From assembly GCA_021107345.1 (NCBI GenBank), contig JAIOSX010000370.1:1-6275 (forward strand): a stretch of 6,275 nt of DNA, written 5' to 3'. The notes under the pieces are model-generated. The model had not been told where the DNA came from and ran no database searches. It saw only the letters and a program-made list of their open reading frames with translations. The stretch is from Candidatus Aegiribacteria sp. Lineage in GTDB: Bacteria > Fermentibacterota > Fermentibacteria > Fermentibacterales > Fermentibacteraceae. Position 1 is the stretch's first letter. Every line of letters begins with the position of its first letter. The translations under genes were made by a program, and so were the position numbers. This document shows, piece after piece, positions 1 through 5,194 of this stretch.

Positions 1-261
1 AGGAAAACCGATATTCGCGTGTGGATTTCCCGTAACCCATGGATCGTATGTCATACAATAGTTTCCGCTTATGGGGCGGTTATCCGATCTGGTGAGTTCC
101 GTGGTCAGCTCGTCCCAGTAGTATGAAGTACCCATGCTTCGCGCAAGGAACCACTCGACAAATGTAGTATCCTCGCAGTTTTCAAAGAACAGCATTTCAG
201 AACCAAGTGATAAGGTCGTTAGCATTAGCAGAAAGATAATTACTCGTGTTACTCCCAGCAT
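1..261 (-). CDS. N-terminal part of a secreted protein, function unknown (partial)
   Basis: Only the first 87 codons are in the window; the reading frame is open to base 1, so the rest of the gene lies to the left. ATG is at 261-259, preceded by AAAGGAT eight bases upstream, a good ribosome binding site that decides the start. The N-terminus looks like a Sec signal peptide: one Arg at position 6, a hydrophobic stretch at about 7-19 (VIIFLLMLTTLSL) and likely cleavage after LGS (about residue 21). The mature start, MLFFENCEDTTF, followed by a Trp/Tyr/Gly-rich region with GNYCMTYDPW, resembles the first strands of jelly-roll (lectin- or MAM-like) domains of secreted proteins, but that assignment is only an impression. 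It probably shares the leftward promoter at 463-492. The export call is fairly secure; the function is not known. Confidence 0.75.
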   Translation of the reverse strand, partial: MLGVTRVIIFLLMLTTLSLGSEMLFFENCEDTTFVEWFLARSMGTSYYWDELTTELTRSDNRPISGNYCMTYDPWVTGNPHANIGFP

Positions 262-301
262 GATGGTTATCCTTTCACTCAAGGTCGATATCTCGCAGAT
301 T

Positions 302-415
302 TTAGTGATCGCCCCTCTTTATGAGGGATACATAATAAGCTTCGGAGCCTGCGGGTGCGGTAAAAAGGAACATAGAGATGAATGCGGGAAGAACACCCTC
401 TAGCGTAAATTTCAC
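302..415 (-). CDS. Possible small leader ORF with signal-peptide-like N-terminus (37 aa)
   Basis: A 38-codon frame opens with GTG at 415-413 and ends with TAA at 304-302. It lies about 40 bases downstream of the expected start site of the leftward promoter and 40 bases before the secreted protein gene at 261. A GGAAAG sequence sits eight bases before the GTG, at a usable distance. The peptide has a hydrophobic core (VLPAFISMFLFTAPA) followed by AGSEA, which could be a signal peptidase site, leaving a short tail YYVSLIKRGDH. It could be a small exported peptide, a leader that affects expression of the next gene, or the decayed start of a former secreted protein gene. An internal ATG at codon 15 is an alternative start. 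The n-region has only one Lys and also a Glu, which weakens the signal-peptide reading. Low confidence. Confidence 0.3.
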   Translation of the reverse strand: MKFTLEGVLPAFISMFLFTAPAGSEAYYVSLIKRGDH

Positions 416-462
416 ATTAACGGCTTTCCTTAATCAAGCGGTGTACAATTCCGATTGGAAAT

Positions 463-492
463 ATGATAAACCGTTTACTGATTTATTGTCAA
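463..492 (-). promoter_or_regulatory. Leftward sigma-70-type promoter
   Basis: On the minus strand TTGACA (492-487) is followed after 18 bases by TATCAT (468-463), a perfect -35 box and a -10 box with one mismatch. Transcription would start near 455, about 40 bases before the candidate small ORF and about 195 before the secreted protein gene ending at base 1. The spacer holds the 5-1-5 palindrome TAAAC-C-GTTTA (467-477), which could be a regulator site. Confidence 0.45.
467..477. repeat. Palindrome TAAACCGTTTA, copy 1 of a shared motif
   Basis: A perfect 5-1-5 dyad lies in the spacer of the leftward promoter. Its core AAACCGTTT recurs exactly at 2543-2551, in the other sizeable regulatory gap of the window. 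A shared regulator site is possible; with only two copies, chance is not excluded. Confidence 0.35.
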
Positions 493-675
493 CCTTTTAA
501 TTTCCTAAAGATGTGTATTATCATCAGATGAATCTGAATTTGCGAATCTGGGAATGGTTACGATTACGAAACTATCCGGAACCAGAGCCAACCCCTGCAA
601 TGACAGTGGTTTGAGTAATATTGTTATTCCATTAGGACAGTATCGTACCAGAGGTTGTGCGGCTCTCTCCTTTTC
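493..675. other. Divergent intergenic region, no convincing gene
   Basis: This stretch separates the leftward and rightward promoters. It is AT-rich in its left half and contains only short open frames on each strand: a 28-codon frame on plus from an ATG at about 529, and a stop-to-stop frame on minus across about 500-690. Neither has a convincing ribosome binding site with a start codon. A small dyad CAGAT-GA-ATCTG lies near 526-537. Nothing else stands out. Confidence 0.5.
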
Positions 676-703
676 TTGACACCATTTTCTTTAGTAGTAT
701 AAT
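676..703 (+). promoter_or_regulatory. Consensus sigma-70 promoter of the FG-GAP protein gene
   Basis: TTGACA (676-681) and TATAAT (698-703) are both perfect consensus hexamers, separated by 16 bases. The expected start site is about 709-711, giving a leader of roughly 36 bases before the ATG at 746. Such a strong match predicts high basal expression unless repressed, and an inverted repeat overlaps the -10 box. Bacteroidetes use a different housekeeping promoter (TTTG with TAnnTTTG), so this site also bears on the host lineage. Confidence 0.85.
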
Positions 704-722
704 ATCGAACTACTATATACTA
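692..722. promoter_or_regulatory. Candidate operator: inverted repeat over the -10 box
   Basis: TAGTAGT (692-698) and ACTACTA (709-715) form a perfect 7-base inverted repeat with a 10-base spacer. A further TACTA at 718-722 gives two TAGTA motifs on the left (692-696, 695-699) and two TACTA motifs on the right (711-715, 718-722). The dyad spans the -10 box and the expected start site, a common place for a repressor dimer to bind. It is mostly upstream of the transcript start, so an RNA hairpin is unlikely. Which protein binds is unknown; the TrmB-type regulator downstream is one candidate. Confidence 0.4.
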
Positions 723-745
723 GTCACAAAAGAAAAGGAGAAATC

Positions 746-2542
746 ATGAAACCAATGATACTTATTGTTCTTCTTGGAGCTTTGTCTGCTTTTGCCGGAC
801 AGGCTGTACAATCCGACTGGTCCGGAGGACCTGATATATCCGGGCCAATCAGCAGTTGGTCGAACTATTTTCTTTGTGCTGATCAGGTTGCCTGGAGACC
901 GGTAGAAGGTCAGATTGCTTTGTCCTCTTCTCCTCTGGTTGATTGTACGGAAACTCTGATTGTTGAGGGATTTGCTAAACCCTATACAGCTCATTGCGAT
1001 GACATCAATGGTGATGGACTCATGGACATCATGGTTGGAGCCTATGAGGCGGATCAGGTCAGGGTCTGGTACGGGCAGGAAAACGATGAGTGGGAGGAAC
1101 AGACGGTCTCTTCAGAAACAGATGGATGCTGCGGAAGCGACATTGCCGATATTGATGACGATGGAGACCTGGATGTTCTCATTGCCACTTATACCGGAGG
1201 AAGACTGCTTCTTTTCCTGAATGATGGAGGGAGTTCTCCTCAGTGGGAAATGCAGGAGATTGCCACCGGTTTTCCAGGTGCTCACTATATAGAAGCCTCA
1301 GACGTGGACGAAGATGGAGATCTTGATCTGGTCGCGGCTGCAGCAGAGGCTGATCTTGTATACTGGTACAGAAACGACGGAGGAGTTCCTGTTCAATGGC
1401 AGCCATTATTGATTTCTGACTCAGTTTTCTATCCTTGCAGACTTCATCCCGTCGATATAGATCAGGACGGCAACATGGATGTTGTGTGCGCTGCTTATGG
1501 TTCTACCGGAGGCCCTTCCTCTGTAACTGTCTGGTATGGAAGCGGAGGATCGGAACCCGTGTGGATAAGGGAGGATGTAGACACTTCAATCCTGGGAGCC
1601 CACGGAATAAGGGCAGTTGATATGGATAATGACGGTGATCTTGAGCTTGTTTCCGCAGCAATGAGCGAGTCAAGAACCTTTATGTACAGCAATAATGGAT
1701 CCGGATGGACGAGATCACTTATAGGAATCGTAGCCGCATGTGCAATTGTTAAACCGGCTGATATGGATGGCGACGGAGACTGGGATATTGTTGTCTCCTC
1801 ATTTGGAGGTGGCGGTGTTGCCTGGTGGGAAAACAGCAACGGAGGAACTGTCTGGACAAAGTGGGTCGTCCGTGACGGAGGGGGTTCCACAAGTTGTGTT
1901 ATACCAGCGGATATAGACAACAATGGAAGTCTTGATGTGCTGGCAATAAGATTTATGCAGAACAAGGTTGTGTGGCACACAGTCACAGAATTCGTTTCCA
2001 CAGGAACTCTCACCAGCTCTGTACTGGATAGTCAGGAAGCTCCCCAGTGGGCAAGCATCGATTGGGATGTTTCTGCTCCTACGGGCAGTTCCTTTAGTGT
2101 TCAGTTCAGATCTTCCTCCGATCCGGGAAACATGGGAGACTGGTCGGTTGAGTATTGCAATCCAACGGCTGTTTCAGGTCTGGTGGACAGGTATTTCCAG
2201 TACAGAATCCTGCTCGATTCAAGCGATCCGGAAGTATCCCCTGTTCTTCGAAGCTTTCAATTCAACTGGGATCCGCTGGGTATCGAGGAGACTCAATCTC
2301 CTCTGTCTCTGTCTTTTCCAAACCCTTCTGCCGGGTCGATTCCGTTTTCTGTTAAAACTGGTACGGGAGGAAGCGTTGCTCTCTCCGTGTTCGACACATC
2401 CGGCAGGAAGGTTTTCTCTGGTGCAGGAGAAACAGAGGCGCAGTTTGTTGTTACCAGCCTGCCTTCCGGAGTGTACAGAGCAATAGCCACAAATAATCGG
2501 GGCAATCGGATTTCACGGGCTCTTGTTGTGCTGAACAGGTAA
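746..2542 (+). CDS. Secreted FG-GAP/VCBS repeat protein with C-terminal sorting-type domain
   Basis: This is a 598-residue exported protein, probably surface-displayed or released. Residues 1-18 form a signal peptide (hydrophobic core ILIVLLGALSAFA). Seven calcium-loop motifs of the type DxDxDGxxD follow at 86-94, 135-143, 186-194, 237-245, 292-300, 339-347 and 389-397, spaced 47-55 residues apart. They match FG-GAP/VCBS repeats, which in integrin alpha chains build a seven-bladed propeller. Residues about 418-508 look like a beta-sandwich module (GTLTSSVLD ... RYFQYRILLDSSDPEVSPVLRS). Residues about 518-598 match the type IX secretion sorting/FlgD-like tail: FPNP, LSVFDTSGRKVFSG, LPSGVYR. 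The start is set by AAGGAG five bases before ATG and by the promoter at 676-703. Roles in adhesion or carbohydrate binding are possible but not shown; no catalytic motif was seen. Ten cysteines, including a CC pair at 128-129, are many for such a protein. Confidence 0.9.
   Translation: MKPMILIVLLGALSAFAGQAVQSDWSGGPDISGPISSWSNYFLCADQVAWRPVEGQIALSSSPLVDCTETLIVEGFAKPYTAHCDDINGDGLMDIMVGAYEADQVRVWYGQENDEWEEQTVSSETDGCCGSDIADIDDDGDLDVLIATYTGGRLLLFLNDGGSSPQWEMQEIATGFPGAHYIEASDVDEDGDLDLVAAAAEADLVYWYRNDGGVPVQWQPLLISDSVFYPCRLHPVDIDQDGNMDVVCAAYGSTGGPSSVTVWYGSGGSEPVWIREDVDTSILGAHGIRAVDMDNDGDLELVSAAMSESRTFMYSNNGSGWTRSLIGIVAACAIVKPADMDGDGDWDIVVSSFGGGGVAWWENSNGGTVWTKWVVRDGGGSTSCVIPADIDNNGSLDVLAIRFMQNKVVWHTVTEFVSTGTLTSSVLDSQEAPQWASIDWDVSAPTGSSFSVQFRSSSDPGNMGDWSVEYCNPTAVSGLVDRYFQYRILLDSSDPEVSPVLRSFQFNWDPLGIEETQSPLSLSFPNPSAGSIPFSVKTGTGGSVALSVFDTSGRKVFSGAGETEAQFVVTSLPSGVYRAIATNNRGNRISRALVVLNR
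1001..1936 (+). repeat. Seven imperfect FG-GAP/VCBS coding repeats
   Basis: The calcium-loop codons recur at 1001-1027, 1148-1174, 1301-1327, 1454-1480, 1619-1645, 1760-1786 and 1910-1936, about 150 bases apart. The cores are DINGDGLMD, DIDDDGDLD, DVDEDGDLD, DIDQDGNMD, DMDNDGDLE, DMDGDGDWD and DIDNNGSLD. The last has Asn for the fourth acidic/polar position and Asn-Gly for Asp-Gly, and the fifth ends in Glu. Similarity at base level is short and broken (GATGGAGA-type cores), which suggests old duplications and not recent expansion. Confidence 0.85.
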
Positions 2543-2552
2543 AAACCGTTTT
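2542..2552. repeat. Palindrome AAAACCGTTTT, copy 2 of a shared motif
   Basis: This 5-1-5 dyad directly follows the stop codon of the FG-GAP gene and lies at the start of the TrmB-type leader. It shares the core AAACCGTTT with the copy at 467-477. It could be a regulator site. As a terminator it would be weak, since it lacks GC pairs and a T-tract after the stem. Confidence 0.3.
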
Positions 2553-2716
2553 AAATATGTCTATCAAAGCACCAATTGACCTGAAAGGGAATTACTATGA
2601 AACAGATAATTCCGTTGAGGATCTCCTGTAGAAACAGGCATTTACTACATCATGGTTGAATCCGATTCTGGAGACAGATCTGTGGGCACAATCACAATGC
2701 TGAGATAGATGGTTCT

Positions 2717-2747
2717 GGACAACAGAGAGACATTTTCTGTATTGTCC
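2717..2747 (+). promoter_or_regulatory. Possible hairpin or dyad upstream of the TrmB-type gene
   Basis: GGACAA (2717-2722) pairs with TTGTCC (2742-2747). A second short stem, CAGA (2723-2726) with TCTG (2736-2739), follows after a two-base bulge. The structure ends 11 bases before the AAGGAG ribosome site. It has no T-tract, so it is not a terminator. It could be an operator for autoregulation or an RNA element that modulates translation from the CTG start. It could also be chance. Confidence 0.3.
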
Positions 2748-2758
2748 ATTGGTAATGG

Positions 2759-2764
2759 AAGGAG
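2759..2764 (+). promoter_or_regulatory. Ribosome binding site pointing to a CTG start
   Basis: AAGGAG is a strong Shine-Dalgarno sequence. The codon six bases downstream in the TrmB-type frame is CTG at 2771. The next usual start codon in frame is TTG at 2792, 27 bases from this site and too far to be served by it. There is an in-frame TAA at 2753-2755, so no ATG or GTG is available upstream. Confidence 0.6.
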
Positions 2765-2770
2765 AATATT

Positions 2771-3610
2771 CTGTCAATAAAAATTGCCGATTTGCTGGAA
2801 AAGGTGGGCTTCTCAAAAATTGAAGCCGATGTCTATATGGCTCTTGTAAGAGAGCCGGGCAGCACCGGATACAAGATTGCCAAGGTTCTTGGCAAACCTG
2901 TTCCAAATACCTATAAAATCCTTGAAACCCTTGAATCAAGAGGAGCAATTCTCCTTGATGACAGCGGGAAAAGCCGCCTGTATTCCGCCCTTCCAATTGA
3001 GGAATACATAGAACAGCAGGTTTATGGCCTGAAGTATACCGGTACTATGCTGAAGAAGGAATTGCAAAGTATGTCATCGGCTCCCCCGGAAGAGGGGGTT
3101 TACCGCCTTTCCAACGTTCGCCAGGTATACGCCAAGGCTGCGGTCATGATAGCTTCTGCTGAATCCAACCTGTTGCTGGATGCTGATACTCTTCCAATGG
3201 GAAAACTCCGGGAACCAATTGAAGAAGCAGCAGCCCGGGGAGTTACGGTTCTTCTTCACTGTCATGATGAGGATTCAACCTTCAAGGGATGCGATATCAT
3301 CCGAAGCTGCAAACTCGACTGGCCCGGAGACTGGCTGGTTGTGCTTGTTGATGGTATTGAATACCTTATATCTATTCTGTCAGAGGGTGAAGCCTATGTG
3401 CATCAGGCAGTGTGGAGCAGAAACCCTTTTATAGCTCCCTGCATTTACCAGGGTTACCTGAACAAAGCGATGCTGTACAGGATCACATTGATGTTCGGGG
3501 AAAAACCGACTCTTGATGAAGTTAAGGCAGAGCTGGACAGGCTCTGGGTCAACTACGGAGTGGACGATCCCGGAACTGTTGCTTTGATGAAACTTCTAAA
3601 ATCGCTTTAA
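2771..3610 (+). CDS. TrmB-family transcriptional regulator
   Basis: This is a 279-residue cytoplasmic DNA-binding protein if started at CTG 2771, or 272 residues from TTG 2792. The longer form restores the usual family N-terminus (SIKIADLLEKVGFSKIEADV) and fits the ribosome site. Residues about 8-75 are the TrmB winged helix: GFSKIEADVY, then GSTGYKIAKVLGKPVPNTY with the recognition helix, then LESRGAI and the wing SGKSRLYSA. Residues about 75-100 form a helical linker (YIEQQVYGLKYTGTMLKKEL). Residues about 110-250 resemble the phospholipase-D-like effector domain of TrmB-type proteins, with AESNLLLDAD, a helix with EEAAARGVTVLL, and DWLVVLVDGIEYLIS. In archaea such proteins sense sugars; ligands of bacterial members are mostly unknown. 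Candidate targets are the FG-GAP gene upstream and itself. The gene ends 13 bases from the convergent small ORF. Confidence 0.85.
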   Translation: MSIKIADLLEKVGFSKIEADVYMALVREPGSTGYKIAKVLGKPVPNTYKILETLESRGAILLDDSGKSRLYSALPIEEYIEQQVYGLKYTGTMLKKELQSMSSAPPEEGVYRLSNVRQVYAKAAVMIASAESNLLLDADTLPMGKLREPIEEAAARGVTVLLHCHDEDSTFKGCDIIRSCKLDWPGDWLVVLVDGIEYLISILSEGEAYVHQAVWSRNPFIAPCIYQGYLNKAMLYRITLMFGEKPTLDEVKAELDRLWVNYGVDDPGTVALMKLLKSL

Positions 3611-3623
3611 CGAAAAAGGGGAT

Positions 3624-3722
3624 TCAATTCTCGGAACCTCTTTCCATTTTATCAAGCTTGAGACGAATATACCTGATAGCCTGTTTGATCTCGGGAATGA
3701 TCACATACTCAAAGTCAGACAT
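3624..3722 (-). CDS. Small ORF, 32-aa amphipathic helix protein, unknown function
   Basis: ATG at 3722-3720 lies 14 bases after the stop of the Omp85-type gene and is preceded by AGGA at a 7-base spacing; TGA ends it at 3624. The peptide begins MSDFEYVIIPEI and continues as a charged helix in which I12, I16, I19, L23 and M26 fall at heptad-like spacing, so a short coiled coil or an amphipathic, membrane-surface helix is likely. No signal peptide is seen. Position and ribosome site suggest it is the last gene of the operon and coupled to the barrel gene. I do not recognise a family. It could be a small accessory protein, or a chance frame at an operon end; the protein-like composition favours the former. 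Confidence 0.5.
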   Translation of the reverse strand: MSDFEYVIIPEIKQAIRYIRLKLDKMERGSEN

Positions 3723-3736
3723 GAAGGATTCCTGTA

Positions 3737-4801
3737 TCAGAACATCTCTCCGAAGGATATACTTCCACCCATGCCCTCGGGGGATTTGGCTATATCCAGC
3801 CTGATCGTTCTGTCCCCGGAAAGATGTATCCTGATTCCGGCACCGCCGGAGAGATGAAAGCGATTCCATCTCATCGAGTCAAAAGAATCAGATACCTGAC
3901 CGGCATCTCCGAATAGAGCAATTCCAATTCCCTGAAGGAAGGAGCGGTTGTCGGAGCTGAAGCTGAGAATGTTCCGGCGGAGTTCGATATTGTTAAGCAG
4001 AAGCCACGAACCGGTAAATCGATTTCTCTGATATCCTCGCAGATCATTGGCACCGCCCAGAGAAGAAATCCACATGAATGGAGTGGACCCCATTCCTATG
4101 TGTCTTTTCAGCATTACGCGACAAGCGGCCGTCGTATTGATCACTGGAACCGGATAGAAAAGCGCTGACTGCCCGGTGAATGTCGAATAGGTGATGTCAT
4201 CACCGGTCTGCCAATCAATATCGAGTTCGGTGTATCCTGTAAGTGAAGAAAAAAGAGCAGTTTCCAGGAGCACATGTACGGTCGGGCCTATTGTCCAGAC
4301 GGAGTTGTAATGTTCCCCCGGAAGAGTCGACCACAATGTGCTTTCCTCACGATCGTACGTTGTGGAATGCCTGGTCTCGATACCCAGTCCAAGTGTAAGC
4401 GGAGCAAACATCCTGCGACTATACAGAAGAGAGAGTCTCTGAGATTCCCCGGTAAACTCGGTGGTGCTGTCCGAATCGCCACCGTTTCCATAACCGAAGA
4501 ACAAAGCCCCTGGTAATTTCAGATGTTCCACGACGGAGGAGAAGCCGCCGTCGAGTGCCGATGCAGAGAGAGAAAGAGCTATTCGCTCCATGCCTTCTGT
4601 GGAATGAACCAGCTGCAGAATGCCGTTTTCCAATCCAATTTCTTCCATCGATTTAATCCTGATACCATATACGAATCCCGCAAAAGAATTGTACCCGGCA
4701 ACAGGTAGAAGCATCCAGCTGGAAAACGCAGTGGTTGAAAAAAGAACAAGGAGGGCAGGAAGAATATATCCATTTTTGATTTTATACCTCATTTTATTCA
4801 T
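3737..4801 (-). CDS. Barrel-only Omp85/BamA-family outer membrane protein
   Basis: This 354-residue outer membrane protein consists of a signal peptide and a C-terminal Omp85 barrel (bacterial surface antigen family), with no room for POTRA domains. Residues 1-27 are the signal peptide (basic start, core YILPALLVLFSTTAFS). Residues about 35-354 show alternating beta strands. The loop-6 hallmark is LGGANDLRGY (248-257) followed by RF at 261-262 and NNIELR at 270-275. GIALFGDAGQV (293-303), IRLDIAKS (333-340) and the end SISFGEMF with terminal Phe match Omp85 C-termini and the outer membrane insertion signal. About 320 residues suffice for a 16-strand barrel. The start is set by AAGGA six bases before ATG. 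Full-length relatives insert or secrete proteins with POTRA help, so the job of this form is open: passage of a substrate, a surface antigen, or partnership with a separate periplasmic protein such as the propeller encoded upstream. Confidence 0.85.
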   Translation of the reverse strand: MNKMRYKIKNGYILPALLVLFSTTAFSSWMLLPVAGYNSFAGFVYGIRIKSMEEIGLENGILQLVHSTEGMERIALSLSASALDGGFSSVVEHLKLPGALFFGYGNGGDSDSTTEFTGESQRLSLLYSRRMFAPLTLGLGIETRHSTTYDREESTLWSTLPGEHYNSVWTIGPTVHVLLETALFSSLTGYTELDIDWQTGDDITYSTFTGQSALFYPVPVINTTAACRVMLKRHIGMGSTPFMWISSLGGANDLRGYQRNRFTGSWLLLNNIELRRNILSFSSDNRSFLQGIGIALFGDAGQVSDSFDSMRWNRFHLSGGAGIRIHLSGDRTIRLDIAKSPEGMGGSISFGEMF

Positions 4802-4861
4802 ATATATTCCTTAGATGTCAGAATTTACGATAATACAGTTACATTTATCTTATCATGATCT

Positions 4862-5185
4862 TCATTCTGATTCATTCTCCGAACCGTGTGGCACCTGTTT
4901 GTCTTCGCAGCCAAGCAAATTCCAGAGTTTCTCCATGTGCTTTTCGAGAATGTTCGTATCCACATAGTAATGCATGAAGCATCCGAAGCGACGACCTTTT
5001 ATGAGTCTGGTCTGTTTCAGGATGCGAATATGCTGGGAAACAGCGGGTTGTGAAATTCCGAGCTTTCGGGCAAGACCCTTTACACAAAGAGCTCCACCGT
5101 GTTTCTTCAGCAGAATTATGAGTTTCAGTCTGGTAGGATCGGAAAGAGCCTTGAGTGCTTCGGAAAGGTCGAAAATGTACTTCAA
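4862..5185 (-). CDS. ArsR/SmtB-family transcriptional repressor
   Basis: This 107-residue winged-helix dimeric repressor starts at TTG 5185-5183, with TAAGG seven bases upstream overlapping the stop of the propeller gene. The fold is clear: LSEALKALSDPTRLKLIILL (7-26), the helix-turn-helix LARKLGISQPAVSQHIRILK (38-57) and the beta wing RRFGCFMHYYVD (65-76). The classic metal motif ELCVCDL is here ALCVKGL (32-38), with only one of the two cysteines, so arsenic-type sensing through that pair is unlikely. C34, C69, H72, C93 and H100 remain as possible ligands or redox residues. It sits inside the operon, nine bases after the propeller gene and 60 before the barrel gene, which suggests autoregulation of the whole set. 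The signal is unknown. The C-terminus is acidic (SENESE). Confidence 0.9.
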   Translation of the reverse strand: MKYIFDLSEALKALSDPTRLKLIILLKKHGGALCVKGLARKLGISQPAVSQHIRILKQTRLIKGRRFGCFMHYYVDTNILEKHMEKLWNLLGCEDKQVPHGSENESE

Positions 5186-5194
5186 TTTAGCGCC

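Larger units (their letters stand above)
2543..2770 (+). other. Intergenic leader before the TrmB-type gene
   Basis: This 228-base gap has no clear rho-independent terminator for the FG-GAP gene and no clear promoter, so the two genes may be co-transcribed or trmB may have its own weak promoter. It holds AAACCGTTT just after the stop (2543-2551), a perfect 10-base palindrome ACAGATCTGT (2674-2683) and a hairpin at 2717-2747. Two short overlapping frames occur: ATG 2557 to TAG 2631 (24 aa, no good ribosome site) and ATG 2597 to TGA 2659 (20 aa, preceded by AAAGGGA). The first stays open after its TAG until TGA at 2703, so it could be a decayed small gene. None is annotated as a gene. Confidence 0.4.

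Noticed and set aside
313..327. Perfect hairpin CCCTC-TTTAT-GAGGG as a terminator
   Set aside because: No T-tract follows on either strand, and it lies inside the candidate small ORF ahead of the gene it would have to terminate.
134..403. 89-codon plus-strand open frame overlapping the left secreted-protein gene
   Set aside because: The opposite strand has a signal peptide, a good ribosome site and a promoter. The plus frame gives no recognisable protein and no ribosome site was seen.
500..690. Short open frames on both strands of the divergent gap (for example the plus-strand 28-codon frame near 529-615)
   Set aside because: No start codon with a convincing ribosome site was found, and the frames on the two strands are equally good, as expected by chance.
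1001..1936. CRISPR-like or tandem DNA repeat array
   Set aside because: The regular 150-base periodicity is explained by FG-GAP/VCBS protein repeats. Spacers are coding and in frame, and the repeated bases are short and degenerate.
1495..2013. 172-codon minus-strand open frame inside the FG-GAP gene
   Set aside because: It is antisense to repeat-coding DNA, where Asp/Gly-rich codons leave the complementary frame open. The Ser/Pro/Thr-rich product is a shadow of the real gene.
1968..2486. 172-codon plus-strand open frame in another frame of the FG-GAP gene
   Set aside because: The protein in the main frame runs through with a clear C-terminal sorting-type domain, and the alternative frame shows no domain features.
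3724..3869. Longer 81-codon version of the micro-ORF, starting at 3869
   Set aside because: The extra part overlaps the end of the Omp85 gene in another frame and has no protein-like character. The ribosome site and composition support the short form from 3722.
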